From positions 248,001 through 312,000 of the forward strand of contig JAOQAK010000002.1 in NCBI GenBank assembly GCA_025963635.1: a stretch of 64,000 nucleotides of DNA, in the 5' to 3' direction. The position numbers and the translations under genes were made by a program. How positions within the stretch are numbered: position 1 is the stretch's first letter; every line of letters starts with the position of its first letter. The notes beneath the pieces are model-generated. The model was not told where the DNA came from. It searched no databases and was given only the letters and a program-made list of their open reading frames with translations. This DNA comes from Ferruginibacter sp. (GTDB lineage: Bacteria; Bacteroidota; Bacteroidia; Chitinophagales; Chitinophagaceae). Below are positions 35,311 to 44,782 of this stretch, one piece after another.

Positions 35311-36621
35311 ATGAAAAGAAGAATTTTTTATTTTTTCCTGATGGTAACAACCATCTCGGCTACGGCTCAAAAAGTAGCTTATACCGAGTACAACTTAAAA
35401 AATGGTCTGCATGTTATTTTGCACCAGGATAAAACTGCTCCGGTGGTAGCAGTGTCTGTTATGTACCACGTGGGAAGCAAAGATGAACAAACCAACCGTA
35501 CCGGTTTTGCGCATTTTTTTGAACACCTTTTGTTTGAAGGTTCTGAAAATATTAAGCGTGGCGAATTCATGAAGATTGTTAGTAGCAACGGAGGTCAGAA
35601 TAATGCCAATACCACCCAGGATAGAACTTTTTATTACGAGGTATTTCCCAGCAACCAGCTGGCTACCGGTATCTGGCTCGAAAGTGAACGCATGTTACAC
35701 CCAGTGATCAATGAAATTGGGGTAAAAACACAAAATGAAGTGGTGAAAGAAGAAAAGCGTATGCGCATAGATAACCGCCCTTATGGCAACCTGGTAAGTG
35801 AAGTGATGAGGCGCCTGTTTACCAGGCACCCCTATACATGGGCCACTATCGGGAGCATGGCAGACCTGGATGCTGCTACACTCGATGAATTTAAGGCATT
35901 CAACAAAAAATATTATACTCCAAAAAATGCGGTACTGGTAATTGCCGGCGATATCGATATCATAAAAACAAAAAACCTCGTTGAAAATTATTTTGCAGAC
36001 GTACCCTCAGGTGAACCTGTTCAGAGAACTACAGCTAAAGAAGATCCCATCACAAAAGAAATAATTGACACGGCCTACGATACCAACATCCAGATACCCG
36101 CCGTGTTAGCGGCTTACAGGGTACCGGGTGAAACCAGCAAGGAATCAAAAGCACTCGAAATGGCTTCTGCTGTATTAAGCCAGGGAAATAGCAGTCGCAT
36201 GTTTAAGAAAATGGTAGATGATAAAAAGAATTCTGTGCAGGTAGGATCATTCAACTATAGCCTGGAAGACTATGGTGCTTACATCACCTATGCTTTGCCA
36301 AATAATGATACACCACTTGATACTTTGCTGAAAGACATGGATGATGAAGTGGTGAAGTTGCAAACTACGCTGATTTCTGAACTTGAATTTACCAAATTGC
36401 AGAACCAGTTTGAAAACGAATTTATTGGTAAAAACAGTAAGATGCTGGGTGTTGCGGAAAATCTTGCAGACGGATACACTTTTTATAAAAACACGAACAA
36501 TATCAACACAGAATTAGATGAAATCCGGAAGATTACGCGACAGGATATCCAGGACGTTGCCAAAAAATACCTTAACAGAAATCAACGTTTAGTGTTGTAC
36601 TATTTACCTAAAAATAAATAG
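35311..36621 (+). CDS. M16 family zinc peptidase, active subunit
   Basis: 436 residues with an N-terminal signal peptide (FYFFLMVTTISATAQ), so it acts outside the cytoplasm. The inverted zinc motif HFFEH is at 68-72, with the distal Glu in NEVVKEEKRM. A second, non-catalytic M16 domain fills the C-terminal half. It is followed 52 bases later by a longer M16 protein that lacks the zinc motif, an active/inactive pair as in PqqL/YmxG-like and chloroplast-type systems. The substrate is unknown; peptide clearance in the periplasm is plausible. Confidence 0.92.
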   Translation: MKRRIFYFFLMVTTISATAQKVAYTEYNLKNGLHVILHQDKTAPVVAVSVMYHVGSKDEQTNRTGFAHFFEHLLFEGSENIKRGEFMKIVSSNGGQNNANTTQDRTFYYEVFPSNQLATGIWLESERMLHPVINEIGVKTQNEVVKEEKRMRIDNRPYGNLVSEVMRRLFTRHPYTWATIGSMADLDAATLDEFKAFNKKYYTPKNAVLVIAGDIDIIKTKNLVENYFADVPSGEPVQRTTAKEDPITKEIIDTAYDTNIQIPAVLAAYRVPGETSKESKALEMASAVLSQGNSSRMFKKMVDDKKNSVQVGSFNYSLEDYGAYITYALPNNDTPLDTLLKDMDDEVVKLQTTLISELEFTKLQNQFENEFIGKNSKMLGVAENLADGYTFYKNTNNINTELDEIRKITRQDIQDVAKKYLNRNQRLVLYYLPKNK

Positions 36622-36673
36622 GTGGTGCACCCCAATTTCATTTTATCATAAGTTACAAAGCAAAAAAGAATCA

Positions 36674-38770
36674 ATGAAGAAGATACTCATAGTTGCATTA
36701 AGTGTTGTTTTACTACAACCCGGTTTTGCACAAATAAAAGTTGACAGATCAAAAAAGCCTGCTGCAGGTCCGGCACCGGTTATTGCAATAAAAGATCCTG
36801 TGATCTATACTTTGCCCAATGGAATGACCATATTAGTGGTAGAAAACCATAAACTGCCAAAGGTTACTGCCTCATTAAATATCGATGCGGGGCCCATATA
36901 TGAAGGCAAAAAGGCGGGCCTGGTTGGCCTGATGGGCCAGATGCTCGGGGAAGGAACAACCACCATGAGCAAAGATAAGTTTGACGAGGCGGTAGATCTT
37001 ATAGGCGCAGAAGTTAACCTGTATGCCAGCGGGGGCACAGCCAGTGCACTGACGAGATATTTTGACAGGGCATTCAACCTGATGGCAGATGGTATTAAGA
37101 ACCCTTCTTTTCCGGCAGCATCTTTCGACAAATTGAAGTCTATCACCATCACAGGATTGAAATCAAACGAAAAGAGTGCAACTGCCATCGCTGCGAGAGT
37201 GAACCAGGCGCTTAACTTTGGCAAAAACACCGCACTAGGTGAATTTACTACAGAAGAAAGTGTAAAGGGCCTGACATTAGACGATGTTAAAGAAGCTTAT
37301 AAAAATTACATCACACCCTCCCGCTCTTATTTGACTTTCGTGGGAGATATTACACCGGCGCAGGCAAAAGCGCTGGCTATAAAGGCCTTTGGTAGCTGGA
37401 CTGGTAAAAAGTTAACGCTGCCTGCCTTTCCACTGGTTCAAAATCCTGCTAAGACAGAAATTGATTTTGTGGATGTACCTACCGCTGTACAGGGCGAATT
37501 AAACATCGGCAATGTTATCAATAACCCGATGAATAATAAAGATTACCATGCTTTGCTCGTAGCCAATCAAATATTAGGCGGCGGTGCTGAAAGCAAGCTT
37601 TTTACAAACCTTAGGGAAAAGCATGGTTTTACTTATGGTAGTTATTCCAGGATTGGCAGTGGCAGGTTTCAAAGCCTTTTTAATGCAAATGCTGCTGTGC
37701 GGACTGATAAGGTAGATAGCGCTGCAGCCGAGATATTCCGCGAAATATTAAACATGCGGGATGGCAAGATTACCAAAGAAGAACTGGAAAATGCAAAGGC
37801 AAAATATAATGGAAACTTCGCACTGGGTATGGAAGATCCTGCACGGACCGCTACCTATGCCTCTAATATCCTAATCAATAATTTACCAAAAGATTTTTAC
37901 AGAACTTATCTTCAAAAAATAAATGCCGTAACGGTTGCTGATATCCAAAGAGTAGCCAACCAATATCTAAATGAAACCAATGCGAGGATTGTAATTGTGG
38001 GTAATGGTGAGAAAATTTTGCCTAAGCTGATGCGGTTGGGATATCCTGTGAAGAAATTTGATCGTTATGCCAATCCCATTGCAGATGAGCCGGTAGATAA
38101 AAAGGTGAGTGAAACTGCCAAGACAACGGATAAAATTTCGGCGGCAGAAATTGTAAATAGTTATTTGGCTGCCATCGGAGGTAGGGAGGAAGTTGCAAAG
38201 ATCAATACCATCTCCTCAGTAATTGGGCTTGATATGATGGGCAGATCGTTTGAGGGAACCGAGAAAAAGATGAATCCCAACAAGCAGATCACAGAATTGA
38301 AAATGGGTGCGATGACGGTTATGAAAGCAGTGTTCGATGGTAAATCAGGCTACCAGCAACAGGGCCCGCAAAAGAAGGATTTATCAGAAAAAGAAGTGAA
38401 GGATGCAATGGATGACAGGGGAGTTATTCCACAGTTATTTTATATCACCAGTACAGATTATAAAACGGATTATCTCGGCACGGGTAAAATTGACAACGAA
38501 GATACCTATCGCTTGAAGGTAGTAATGCCCAGCGGCAAAACTTCTATACAGGAGTACGCAGCGAAAACGGGCCTGTTGCTAAAGGAAGAAACCACTTCTG
38601 TGCAGGGTGATGCTGAAGTTCCGGTAACGATCGAGTATAAAAATTATAAAAAATTCGGGGCGGTATTATTTCCTACAGAAGTAACCAGGAGTATGGGCGG
38701 ACAGGAAATACCTTTCAAATACAAAGACATCAAATTAAACGAAGGTGTAAGCGAGGCAGATTTTAAATAA
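36674..38770 (+). CDS. M16 family protein without zinc motif, fused to a LolA-like domain
   Basis: 698 residues with a signal peptide (ILIVALSVVLLQPGFAQ). Two M16 domains (about 45-260 and 270-460) follow. Where the HxxEH motif should be, the sequence reads LVGLMGQMLGEG, so the zinc site is absent and this is the probable non-catalytic partner of the preceding gene. The C-terminal about 200 residues (from AAEIVNSYLAAIGG) form an antiparallel beta-rich domain like outer-membrane lipoprotein-sorting (LolA-like) domains. This fusion occurs in Bacteroidota; what the LolA-like part binds is unknown. Confidence 0.88.
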   Translation: MKKILIVALSVVLLQPGFAQIKVDRSKKPAAGPAPVIAIKDPVIYTLPNGMTILVVENHKLPKVTASLNIDAGPIYEGKKAGLVGLMGQMLGEGTTTMSKDKFDEAVDLIGAEVNLYASGGTASALTRYFDRAFNLMADGIKNPSFPAASFDKLKSITITGLKSNEKSATAIAARVNQALNFGKNTALGEFTTEESVKGLTLDDVKEAYKNYITPSRSYLTFVGDITPAQAKALAIKAFGSWTGKKLTLPAFPLVQNPAKTEIDFVDVPTAVQGELNIGNVINNPMNNKDYHALLVANQILGGGAESKLFTNLREKHGFTYGSYSRIGSGRFQSLFNANAAVRTDKVDSAAAEIFREILNMRDGKITKEELENAKAKYNGNFALGMEDPARTATYASNILINNLPKDFYRTYLQKINAVTVADIQRVANQYLNETNARIVIVGNGEKILPKLMRLGYPVKKFDRYANPIADEPVDKKVSETAKTTDKISAAEIVNSYLAAIGGREEVAKINTISSVIGLDMMGRSFEGTEKKMNPNKQITELKMGAMTVMKAVFDGKSGYQQQGPQKKDLSEKEVKDAMDDRGVIPQLFYITSTDYKTDYLGTGKIDNEDTYRLKVVMPSGKTSIQEYAAKTGLLLKEETTSVQGDAEVPVTIEYKNYKKFGAVLFPTEVTRSMGGQEIPFKYKDIKLNEGVSEADFK

Positions 38771-38790
38771 GTTTTTTGAACTATGAAAAG

Positions 38791-38822
38791 GTCGTCGTAT
38801 GGATAAATGCGACGGCTTTTTT
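38791..38822 (+). terminator. Rho-independent terminator after the M16 pair
   Basis: A 10-bp stem (38791-38800 with 38807-38816, two G-U pairs) with a 6-nt loop is followed by six T (38817-38822). Confidence 0.85.
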
Positions 38823-38970
38823 ATACGTAAAAAATTAGGCATCTTTTGAGAAATCAGCATCATTATCAAATCTTTCTGCTGCTTTCCACATTACCTTTAA
38901 CAAAAAAATAGGCATTATATTAGCTACATCAATTTTGAATCAATTTTATTTGCCATTAAACTTTTAAACC

Positions 38971-39666
38971 ATGGAAGCAGCAAAACCCAAAATATTATTA
39001 TGTGAAGATGATACCAACCTCGGTATGGTATTAAAAAATTACCTCGAACTGAATGATTATGAAGTGATACTAGAGAGGGATGGCCGCCTCGGTCTGGCTG
39101 CTTTTCAACGTGAAAAATTCGACATTTGCCTGCTGGATGTAATGATGCCCAATATGGATGGTTTTGCATTGGCGGAAGAAATCCGTGATATCAATCCCGA
39201 TGTGCCGTTATTCTTTTTATCAGCAAAAACTATGAAGGATGATATCATTCAAGGCTATAAACTCGGCGCGGATGATTATATCACCAAGCCATTCGACAGC
39301 GAAGTATTGCTATTAAAAATAAAAGCCATTTTGAAACGCAATGAAGAAATGCACCGCGAAGAAGTAAACGCGGAGTTTGATATGGGTAAATATCATTTTA
39401 ACCCTCGCTTAAGGGAATTGACCATTGACGGCAAGGTGCAGGTTTTATCACCCAAAGAAAATGAATTATTAAAAATGTTATGCGAATATAAAAATGATCT
39501 TCTGTCTAGAGAAGCAGCCTTAAAGAAAATCTGGGGTAGCGACACCTATTTCAATGGCAGAAGCATGGACGTGTACATTGCCAAACTACGTAAATATTTA
39601 AAGGAAGACAGTACCATTGAAATTGTAAACATACATGGTAATGGGTTCAGGCTGGTTGCATCATAA
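38971..39666 (+). CDS. OmpR-family response regulator (RprY-like)
   Basis: 231 residues: a receiver domain with acidic pocket EDD (12-14), phospho-acceptor Asp56 in LLDVMMPN and Lys in ITKPFD, then a winged-helix DNA-binding domain (about 130-231, with LSPKENELLKMLCEY and SMDVYIAKLRKYL). It resembles RprY of Bacteroides. No histidine kinase gene is adjacent, so it is orphaned here. Its own terminator follows. Confidence 0.9.
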   Translation: MEAAKPKILLCEDDTNLGMVLKNYLELNDYEVILERDGRLGLAAFQREKFDICLLDVMMPNMDGFALAEEIRDINPDVPLFFLSAKTMKDDIIQGYKLGADDYITKPFDSEVLLLKIKAILKRNEEMHREEVNAEFDMGKYHFNPRLRELTIDGKVQVLSPKENELLKMLCEYKNDLLSREAALKKIWGSDTYFNGRSMDVYIAKLRKYLKEDSTIEIVNIHGNGFRLVAS

Positions 39667-39702
39667 CAATTGTCAAACTGGCAATAAGCAAAGAAACAAA
39701 AG

Positions 39703-39727
39703 GGCTCTCGATAACAGAGCCTTTTTT
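39703..39727 (+). terminator. Rho-independent terminator after the RprY-like gene
   Basis: GGCTCT (39703-39708) pairs with AGAGCC (39716-39721) across a 7-nt loop, and six T follow. Confidence 0.85.
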
Positions 39728-39801
39728 AATGCAAAAAATTTACCGGAAATTAAATTATAACCGCAATAAATGGCAACGAAAGTCTATTGGCATCCAAGGC
39801 A

Positions 39802-40857
39802 TCAGAACCCCCCTTGGGGGGCAGGGGGGCCGAACAGTGTATTATCCATCCCCCTAGTATAAATTTTACCAAGATGTCTGTATGCTTTTTCAGTGGCTTC
39901 CCTTCCCCGGGAAGTTCTTTGTAAAAAACCTTCCTGTATCAAAAAGGGCTCGTACACTTCTTCTAATGTGCCGGCTTCTTCACCAACAGCAGTCGCGATG
40001 GTAGTAATACCCACCGGCCCTCCTTTAAATTTATCAATAATTGCATTTAAAATACGGTTGTCCATTTCATCCAACCCATGTTCATCAACATTCAATGCTT
40101 TTAAAGAATGTTGAGTAATTCCGATATCGATAGCGCCATCATTCAGTACCTGGGCAAAATCCCTAACCCTTCTTAATAATCCGTTGGCAATACGCGGTGT
40201 GCCTCTGCTCCGGCGGGCTATTTCATCCGCGGCGGCAACCGTGATGGAAGTATTTAGTATGGAAGCTGAACGAAGAATGATCTTCTGGAGTGTTGCCGCA
40301 TTGTAATATTCAAGTCGTGATTTGATACCAAATCTTGATAACAGCGGCGCGGTTAATAACCCACTTCTTGTGGTGGCGCCAATTAGGGTAAAGGGATTTA
40401 AATTGATCTGTACGCTTCTGGCATTTGGGCCGCTGTCGATCATAATATCTATCCGGTAGTCTTCCATGGCCGCATACAAATACTCCTCCACCACATTACT
40501 TAAGCGGTGTATCTCATCAATAAACAGCACATCATTTGTTTCGAGATTGGTAAGCAAACCGGCAAGGTCGCCCGGCTTTTCTATCACGGGGCCACTGGTT
40601 TCCTTTATTTTAACGCCCAATTCATTTGCTACGATCCTGCTTAACGTGGTTTTACCCAACCCTGGCGGACCGTGAAATAAAATGTGGTCCAGCGCCTCAC
40701 CTCTTATTTTTGCTGCCTTGATAAAAATGCGGAGATTTTCGATCGTTTGCGGCTGGCCCGAAAAGTCGGCCATCTCACTGGGCCGTATATTGTTTTCAAA
40801 CTCCTTTTCCACCGCACTCAGCGATTCTCCATCCGTATTTAAATTGGGATTTGCCAT
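39802..40857 (-). CDS. ruvB: Holliday junction branch migration helicase RuvB
   Basis: 351 residues from MANPNLN; the frame extends 11 codons upstream without support. AAA+ motor of RuvAB. Walker [10 protein letters not shown] (about 63-71), Walker [11 protein letters not shown], the sensor region LIGATTRSG and the winged-helix C-domain ([27 protein letters not shown]) are all present. The last nine residues, GPPAPQGGF, are encoded entirely by a GC-rich repeat (39805-39831) that also occurs in intergenic DNA near 59.4 and 59.6 kb. The repeat seems to have supplied the C-terminal tail and the stop context. Confidence 0.95.
   Translation of the reverse strand: MANPNLNTDGESLSAVEKEFENNIRPSEMADFSGQPQTIENLRIFIKAAKIRGEALDHILFHGPPGLGKTTLSRIVANELGVKIKETSGPVIEKPGDLAGLLTNLETNDVLFIDEIHRLSNVVEEYLYAAMEDYRIDIMIDSGPNARSVQINLNPFTLIGATTRSGLLTAPLLSRFGIKSRLEYYNAATLQKIILRSASILNTSITVAAADEIARRSRGTPRIANGLLRRVRDFAQVLNDGAIDIGITQHSLKALNVDEHGLDEMDNRILNAIIDKFKGGPVGITTIATAVGEEAGTLEEVYEPFLIQEGFLQRTSRGREATEKAYRHLGKIYTRGMDNTLFGPPAPQGGF
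39805..39830 (-). repeat. GC-rich palindromic repeat, copy inside ruvB
   Basis: 26 nt, on the plus strand starting GAACCCCCCTTGGGGGG and ending CAGGGGGGC. It is identical to 59632-59657 and similar, in the opposite orientation, to 59411-59437. Confidence 0.85.
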
Positions 40858-40926
40858 GTTGTAAAAATAACAAATTAACCAATGAGCCAATCCGCAATCT
40901 TATTTAGCTGCAATACGGGGAACTGA

Positions 40927-41046
40927 TTAAACACAATCTCTTTTAAATTGTATATACAAATAAAAAATATCATCTTTAAACTCTAAAGGATAGCCATCGG
41001 GCAGCAGGTCAATGTCTTTTTTCTCAATGGTGTGCTTGTTTCTGTA
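40927..41046 (-). pseudogene. Possible gene remnant (39-codon open stretch)
   Basis: On the minus strand an open stretch with no start codon reads in part KKDIDLLPDGYPLEFKD and IFYLYIQFKRD before TAA at 40929. The composition looks protein-like rather than random. It lies in the 218-base gap upstream of ruvB. It may be the tail of a lost gene. Support is weak. Confidence 0.22.
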
Positions 41047-41075
41047 TCAAATATGTAATCTTAAAATCAATCATA

Positions 41076-41969
41076 ATGAAGTATGTAATTACCGGTGGCG
41101 CAGGACATATTGGTCACCCACTAGCGCAGGCGCTTTTAAATGGCGGTCACGAGGTAATAGTTATAGGCCGTACACCTGAAAAACTCCAGTCACTCGTTGA
41201 CGCAGGTGTGAAAGCGGCCATCGGATCAATTGAAGATGAATCCTTTCTGGCTGCAACTTTTACCGGTGCGGACGCCGTGTACCTCATGATACCTCCCAAT
41301 TACGGGGTTGAAAATCTCCGGCATTTTCAAAATACAATTGCGAGAAATTATGTTGCTGCAATTACTGCAGCCAAGGTCAAATATGTGGTGGTCCTTAGCA
41401 GTATAGGAGCCCACATGAAGAATGGTGCGGGTCCTGTTGATGGGCTTGCAGACCTGGAAGATCTCCTTTCCCGCTTAGAGGACGTGAATGTAAAATTTTT
41501 GCGTCCGGCCTATTTCATGTACAACTTGTTCAATATGATCCCGATGATTAAAAACATGCATATCATGGGTGGAAATTTTGGTGGAAATGAAGAGAAACTG
41601 GTGCTGGCACATACCAATGATATTGCAGAGGCCGCAGTACAGGAGTTATCAGAATTAAATTTTAGCGGTCATTCCGTTCGGTACATCGCCAGTGATGAAA
41701 AAACGACCAATGAAATTGCAGAAATATTAAGTGCCGCTGCCAATAAAGAAACGCCGTGGGTTCTTTTTTCCGATGAGCAGGCATTAGAAGGGGCAAAGCA
41801 AGCCGGTTTTTCCGAAACCCTTGCAGAAGCATTTACCACTATGGGCAAAGCGATCCGGGAAGGCAAGATGCAGGAAGACTATTGGAAAAATCATCCGACA
41901 TTAAGCCACACCAAGCTTGAAGATTTTGCAAAGGAGTTTGAACAGGCATTTAATGCCAACAATGGCTAA
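41076..41969 (+). CDS. NmrA-like NAD(P)-binding protein
   Basis: 297-residue atypical short-chain dehydrogenase. The N-terminal Rossmann motif is GGAGHIGHP (about 7-15), followed by VIGRTPEKL, where the Arg is suited to NADP. VVVLSSIGAH is the strand with the usual Ser, but the Tyr-x3-Lys catalytic pair is not evident, as in NmrA-like sensors and NAD(P)H:quinone-oxidoreductase-like proteins. The substrate is unknown. No SD is evident. The next gene, also nucleotide-binding, follows after 140 bases. Confidence 0.82.
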   Translation: MKYVITGGAGHIGHPLAQALLNGGHEVIVIGRTPEKLQSLVDAGVKAAIGSIEDESFLAATFTGADAVYLMIPPNYGVENLRHFQNTIARNYVAAITAAKVKYVVVLSSIGAHMKNGAGPVDGLADLEDLLSRLEDVNVKFLRPAYFMYNLFNMIPMIKNMHIMGGNFGGNEEKLVLAHTNDIAEAAVQELSELNFSGHSVRYIASDEKTTNEIAEILSAAANKETPWVLFSDEQALEGAKQAGFSETLAEAFTTMGKAIREGKMQEDYWKNHPTLSHTKLEDFAKEFEQAFNANNG

Positions 41970-42109
41970 GATGATTCATTTTTGTCTGCCGGGGAACTGA
42001 ATGCTGATGTTTTAACTTTTAAGGGTGTAACCATAAAGAACCAATAACGCAATTAACCCGTTTATAAATGTAAAACCCCCTTCGGGGAAACCGGAGGATT
42101 ATAACCATT

Positions 42110-42757
42110 ATGAAAATTGGAATTCTTGGTAGTGGTATCGTTGGCAGGGTGCTGGCGACCGCTTTTTTAAATGAAGGGGAAGATGTGATGTTAGGAACCC
42201 GCGATATTACCAAAGAAGAAGTAGTCAGCTGGAAAGATGCCAATGCGACGGGGCAAACCGGAACCTTTGAAGCAGCAGCTGAATTTGGTGATTTGATAGT
42301 TTTGGCGACCATGGGAACGGTTATCGAGGAAGTGATTATGCTAGCAGGAAAGGATCATTTTAGGGGCAAAACCGTAATTGATACCACCAATCCGCTGGCG
42401 CCGGCCCCGCCTGTACAAGGGGTGTTATCCTTTTTTACGGAGATGAACGAATCGCTGATGGAAAAAACCCAGGCAATGGTGCCGGGTGCAAATTTCGTAA
42501 AAGCATTCAACAGCGTAGGAAACGCAGTGATGTATAAGCCTGATTATGGAGGAGTAAAACCTACCATGTTCATTTGTGGCAATGACGCGGGTGCGAAAAG
42601 TACTGTTGCAGCCATATTAAATGTTTTTGGCTGGGAAGCAGAAGACATGGGGCATGCGGAAGCAGCCCGGGCAATAGAGCCTTTGTGTATTCTTTGGTGT
42701 ATTCCAGGTTTTTTACGGAACGAGTGGACACACGCATTTAAACTGCTAAAAAGGTAA
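42110..42757 (+). CDS. NADP oxidoreductase, F420-dependent-type fold
   Basis: 215 residues. The N-terminal motif GILGSGIVGRVLATA binds a dinucleotide, LGTRD follows, and the family-typical KTVIDTTNPLA and KAFNSVGNAVM segments are present. The fold is that of F420H2:NADP oxidoreductase-like (NADP_oxido_coenzyme-F420-dependent) proteins. Bacteroidota generally lack F420, so another electron carrier is likely. An unusually clear GGAGG lies at 42093-42097, about 12 nt before the ATG. Confidence 0.82.
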   Translation: MKIGILGSGIVGRVLATAFLNEGEDVMLGTRDITKEEVVSWKDANATGQTGTFEAAAEFGDLIVLATMGTVIEEVIMLAGKDHFRGKTVIDTTNPLAPAPPVQGVLSFFTEMNESLMEKTQAMVPGANFVKAFNSVGNAVMYKPDYGGVKPTMFICGNDAGAKSTVAAILNVFGWEAEDMGHAEAARAIEPLCILWCIPGFLRNEWTHAFKLLKR

Positions 42758-42923
42758 CTTAAAGCTGTTGCACTTATTGTTAAGGATGCGAAAATTGCAA
42801 AACAGAGCTTATTTGGACTGGGAACATAATTGGAACTGTCTTGAAAATGAACTTCCTCCAGGACCTCTTAACCTAACATTTCACCATTAATAAAAACGAA
42901 ACGGGTTTAGGACTACCAATTCG

Positions 42924-42931
42924 TAGATTTG
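42924..42931 (+). promoter_or_regulatory. -7 element close to the LytS-like kinase start
   Basis: TAGATTTG, an exact TAnnTTTG, ends 7 nt before the ATG at 42939, so the 5' leader would be only a few bases. Confidence 0.5.
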
Positions 42932-42938
42932 TCTTCAT

Positions 42939-43988
42939 ATGAAAAAAAGCTTATCCAATTATGCGATTTGCCAGCTTGGTGGATGGGGAGCCAATTTTGC
43001 CATTTCAGTATTCTATTATTTAAACTTATCCGTTCGGAAGATCGATAATTTTTATATTCTTATCAGCATCAGCGTGGCGCTGGGTTTATTGTTCACGCAC
43101 ATCATGCGGCTGATCATTAAGGAATACCAATTTCTAAATAAGCCGATCAATAAACAAATTTTTTACTTTGTAATTGTTACCATCGTTTTTGCGATACTAT
43201 ATGCCTGTGCAGATGTGGGCCTCGAACGGATCTTCAACCTGCGTGATAGCGGTGCGCCGAAGATTTCAATAATGAATGAAATTACCCGTAACTCGATCAA
43301 CAATTTTTTCTTATTGTTTATCTGGAACCTGCTGTACTATACATTTCACTATGTAGAACGCACAAGACGCCAGGAAGTGGATACCTTGAAGCTGCAGTCG
43401 CTTGTAAAGGAACTGGAATTAAAAACCATCAAATCCCATATCAACCCTCATTTTATTTTTAATGCACTAAATAGTATCAGGGCGCTTGTAGATGAAAATC
43501 CTTCAAGGGCGAGAACAGCAATCACCGAGTTAAGCAATATCCTCCGGAGCAGTATGCAGACCGAAAAGATGGAGACCGTTCCGCTGGAGCGGGAGTTAAA
43601 TATTGTGAAAGATTACCTGGCATTGGAAAAAATGCGTTTTGAAGAAAGGCTGAATATAGAAATGGATATTGATGAAGATACGCTGGAGCAGCCGGTTCCA
43701 CCCATGATGTTGCAAACGCTGGTAGAAAATGCCATCAAACATGGCATCAGTAAAAAAGTAGATGGGGGCACGATCCGGGTGTCCTCCGATTTTGTTGAAA
43801 ACCATCATGAATTGGTTGTGCAAAACTCAGGTCAGTTAGGAACCTATAAAAATGAAAATGGCTTCGGTGTAAGAAGTACCCAGGACAGGCTCAACCTGCT
43901 GTACCAGGGAAAGGCCACTTTTGCTATCAAAAACCTGGATGATGAAATGGTAGAATCCAGAATTACTATGCCGCTTGTTACAATTTAA
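42939..43988 (+). CDS. LytS-family sensor histidine kinase
   Basis: 349 residues. Four predicted membrane helices fill about residues 10-140, then a short coiled segment leads to the His_kinase domain with phospho-acceptor His in KSHINPHFIFNALN (about 167-180). The ATP-binding part has LVENAIKHG (N box) and GFGVRSTQDRLNLLY (G box). No separate sensor domain is present, so the signal is probably membrane-derived. It is paired with the LytTR regulator 65 bases downstream. Confidence 0.92.
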   Translation: MKKSLSNYAICQLGGWGANFAISVFYYLNLSVRKIDNFYILISISVALGLLFTHIMRLIIKEYQFLNKPINKQIFYFVIVTIVFAILYACADVGLERIFNLRDSGAPKISIMNEITRNSINNFFLLFIWNLLYYTFHYVERTRRQEVDTLKLQSLVKELELKTIKSHINPHFIFNALNSIRALVDENPSRARTAITELSNILRSSMQTEKMETVPLERELNIVKDYLALEKMRFEERLNIEMDIDEDTLEQPVPPMMLQTLVENAIKHGISKKVDGGTIRVSSDFVENHHELVVQNSGQLGTYKNENGFGVRSTQDRLNLLYQGKATFAIKNLDDEMVESRITMPLVTI

Positions 43989-44053
43989 ATACTTATTTAT
44001 TAATTTCGTCACGATAAACAGTCACCTGCCATTCATTCACACAATAACTCCTT

Positions 44054-44782
44054 ATGCACAAAGCAATTATCATTGACGATGAACGGTTAGCAAGAAACGA
44101 ATTAAAGAAATTATTGCTGGATTTTCCAGATGTGGAAGTAATAGATGAAGCAGCCAATGCTACGGAAGGCATCGAGAAGATTGAAGCATTGAATCCAGAC
44201 CTGATTTTCCTCGACATTCAAATGCCGGGCAAAACAGGCTTTGCAATGCTGCAGGAACTCGATAAAGCGCCCCATGTAATTTTCACAACTGCCTACGATG
44301 AATATGCGCTAAAAGCGTTTGAAGTAAATGCATTGGATTACCTGATGAAGCCGATTGAGCCAAAGCGCCTTGCCGATGCATTGCAAAAGCTGCAGCAGGC
44401 CGAAGAAAAGGAGTTGGCCGCCCAACAGGCTTTTAATCGTGGCATGCTTACCGAAAATGACCAGGTATTTGTAAAGGATGGAGAACGGTGCTGGTTTGTA
44501 AAACTTTCCGAAGTTCGTTTGTTCGAAAGCGTTGGTAATTATGCCAAGGTATTTTTTGCAGGCAACAAGCCTTTAATTTTAAAATCTCTAAATGCTTTGG
44601 AAGAAAGGCTGGATGAAAAAACTTTTTTCAGGGCCAACCGCAAGCATATCGTTAATATGCGTATGATCGAAAAAATCGAGCCCTATTTTAACGGAGGTTT
44701 ATTACTCGATTTGCAGGGAGGCGAGAAAGTGGAAGTAAGCCGGAGGCAGGCTGTTAAATTTAAAGAGATGATGAGCCTTTAA
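44054..44782 (+). CDS. LytTR-family response regulator
   Basis: 242 residues: a receiver domain with acidic pocket DDE (8-10), phospho-acceptor Asp54 in LIFLDIQMPG and Lys in YLMKPIEP, then a LytTR DNA-binding domain (about 140-242, with LFESVGNYAKVFF and FFRANRKHIVNM). It is the partner of the LytS-like kinase. Its targets cannot be read from the window. Confidence 0.93.
   Translation: MHKAIIIDDERLARNELKKLLLDFPDVEVIDEAANATEGIEKIEALNPDLIFLDIQMPGKTGFAMLQELDKAPHVIFTTAYDEYALKAFEVNALDYLMKPIEPKRLADALQKLQQAEEKELAAQQAFNRGMLTENDQVFVKDGERCWFVKLSEVRLFESVGNYAKVFFAGNKPLILKSLNALEERLDEKTFFRANRKHIVNMRMIEKIEPYFNGGLLLDLQGGEKVEVSRRQAVKFKEMMSL

Noticed and set aside
42066..42100. CCCCCTTCGGGG hairpin as a fourth GC-rich repeat copy
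   Set aside because: Shares only the C/G runs with the 26-nt repeat; stem too short to call a terminator.
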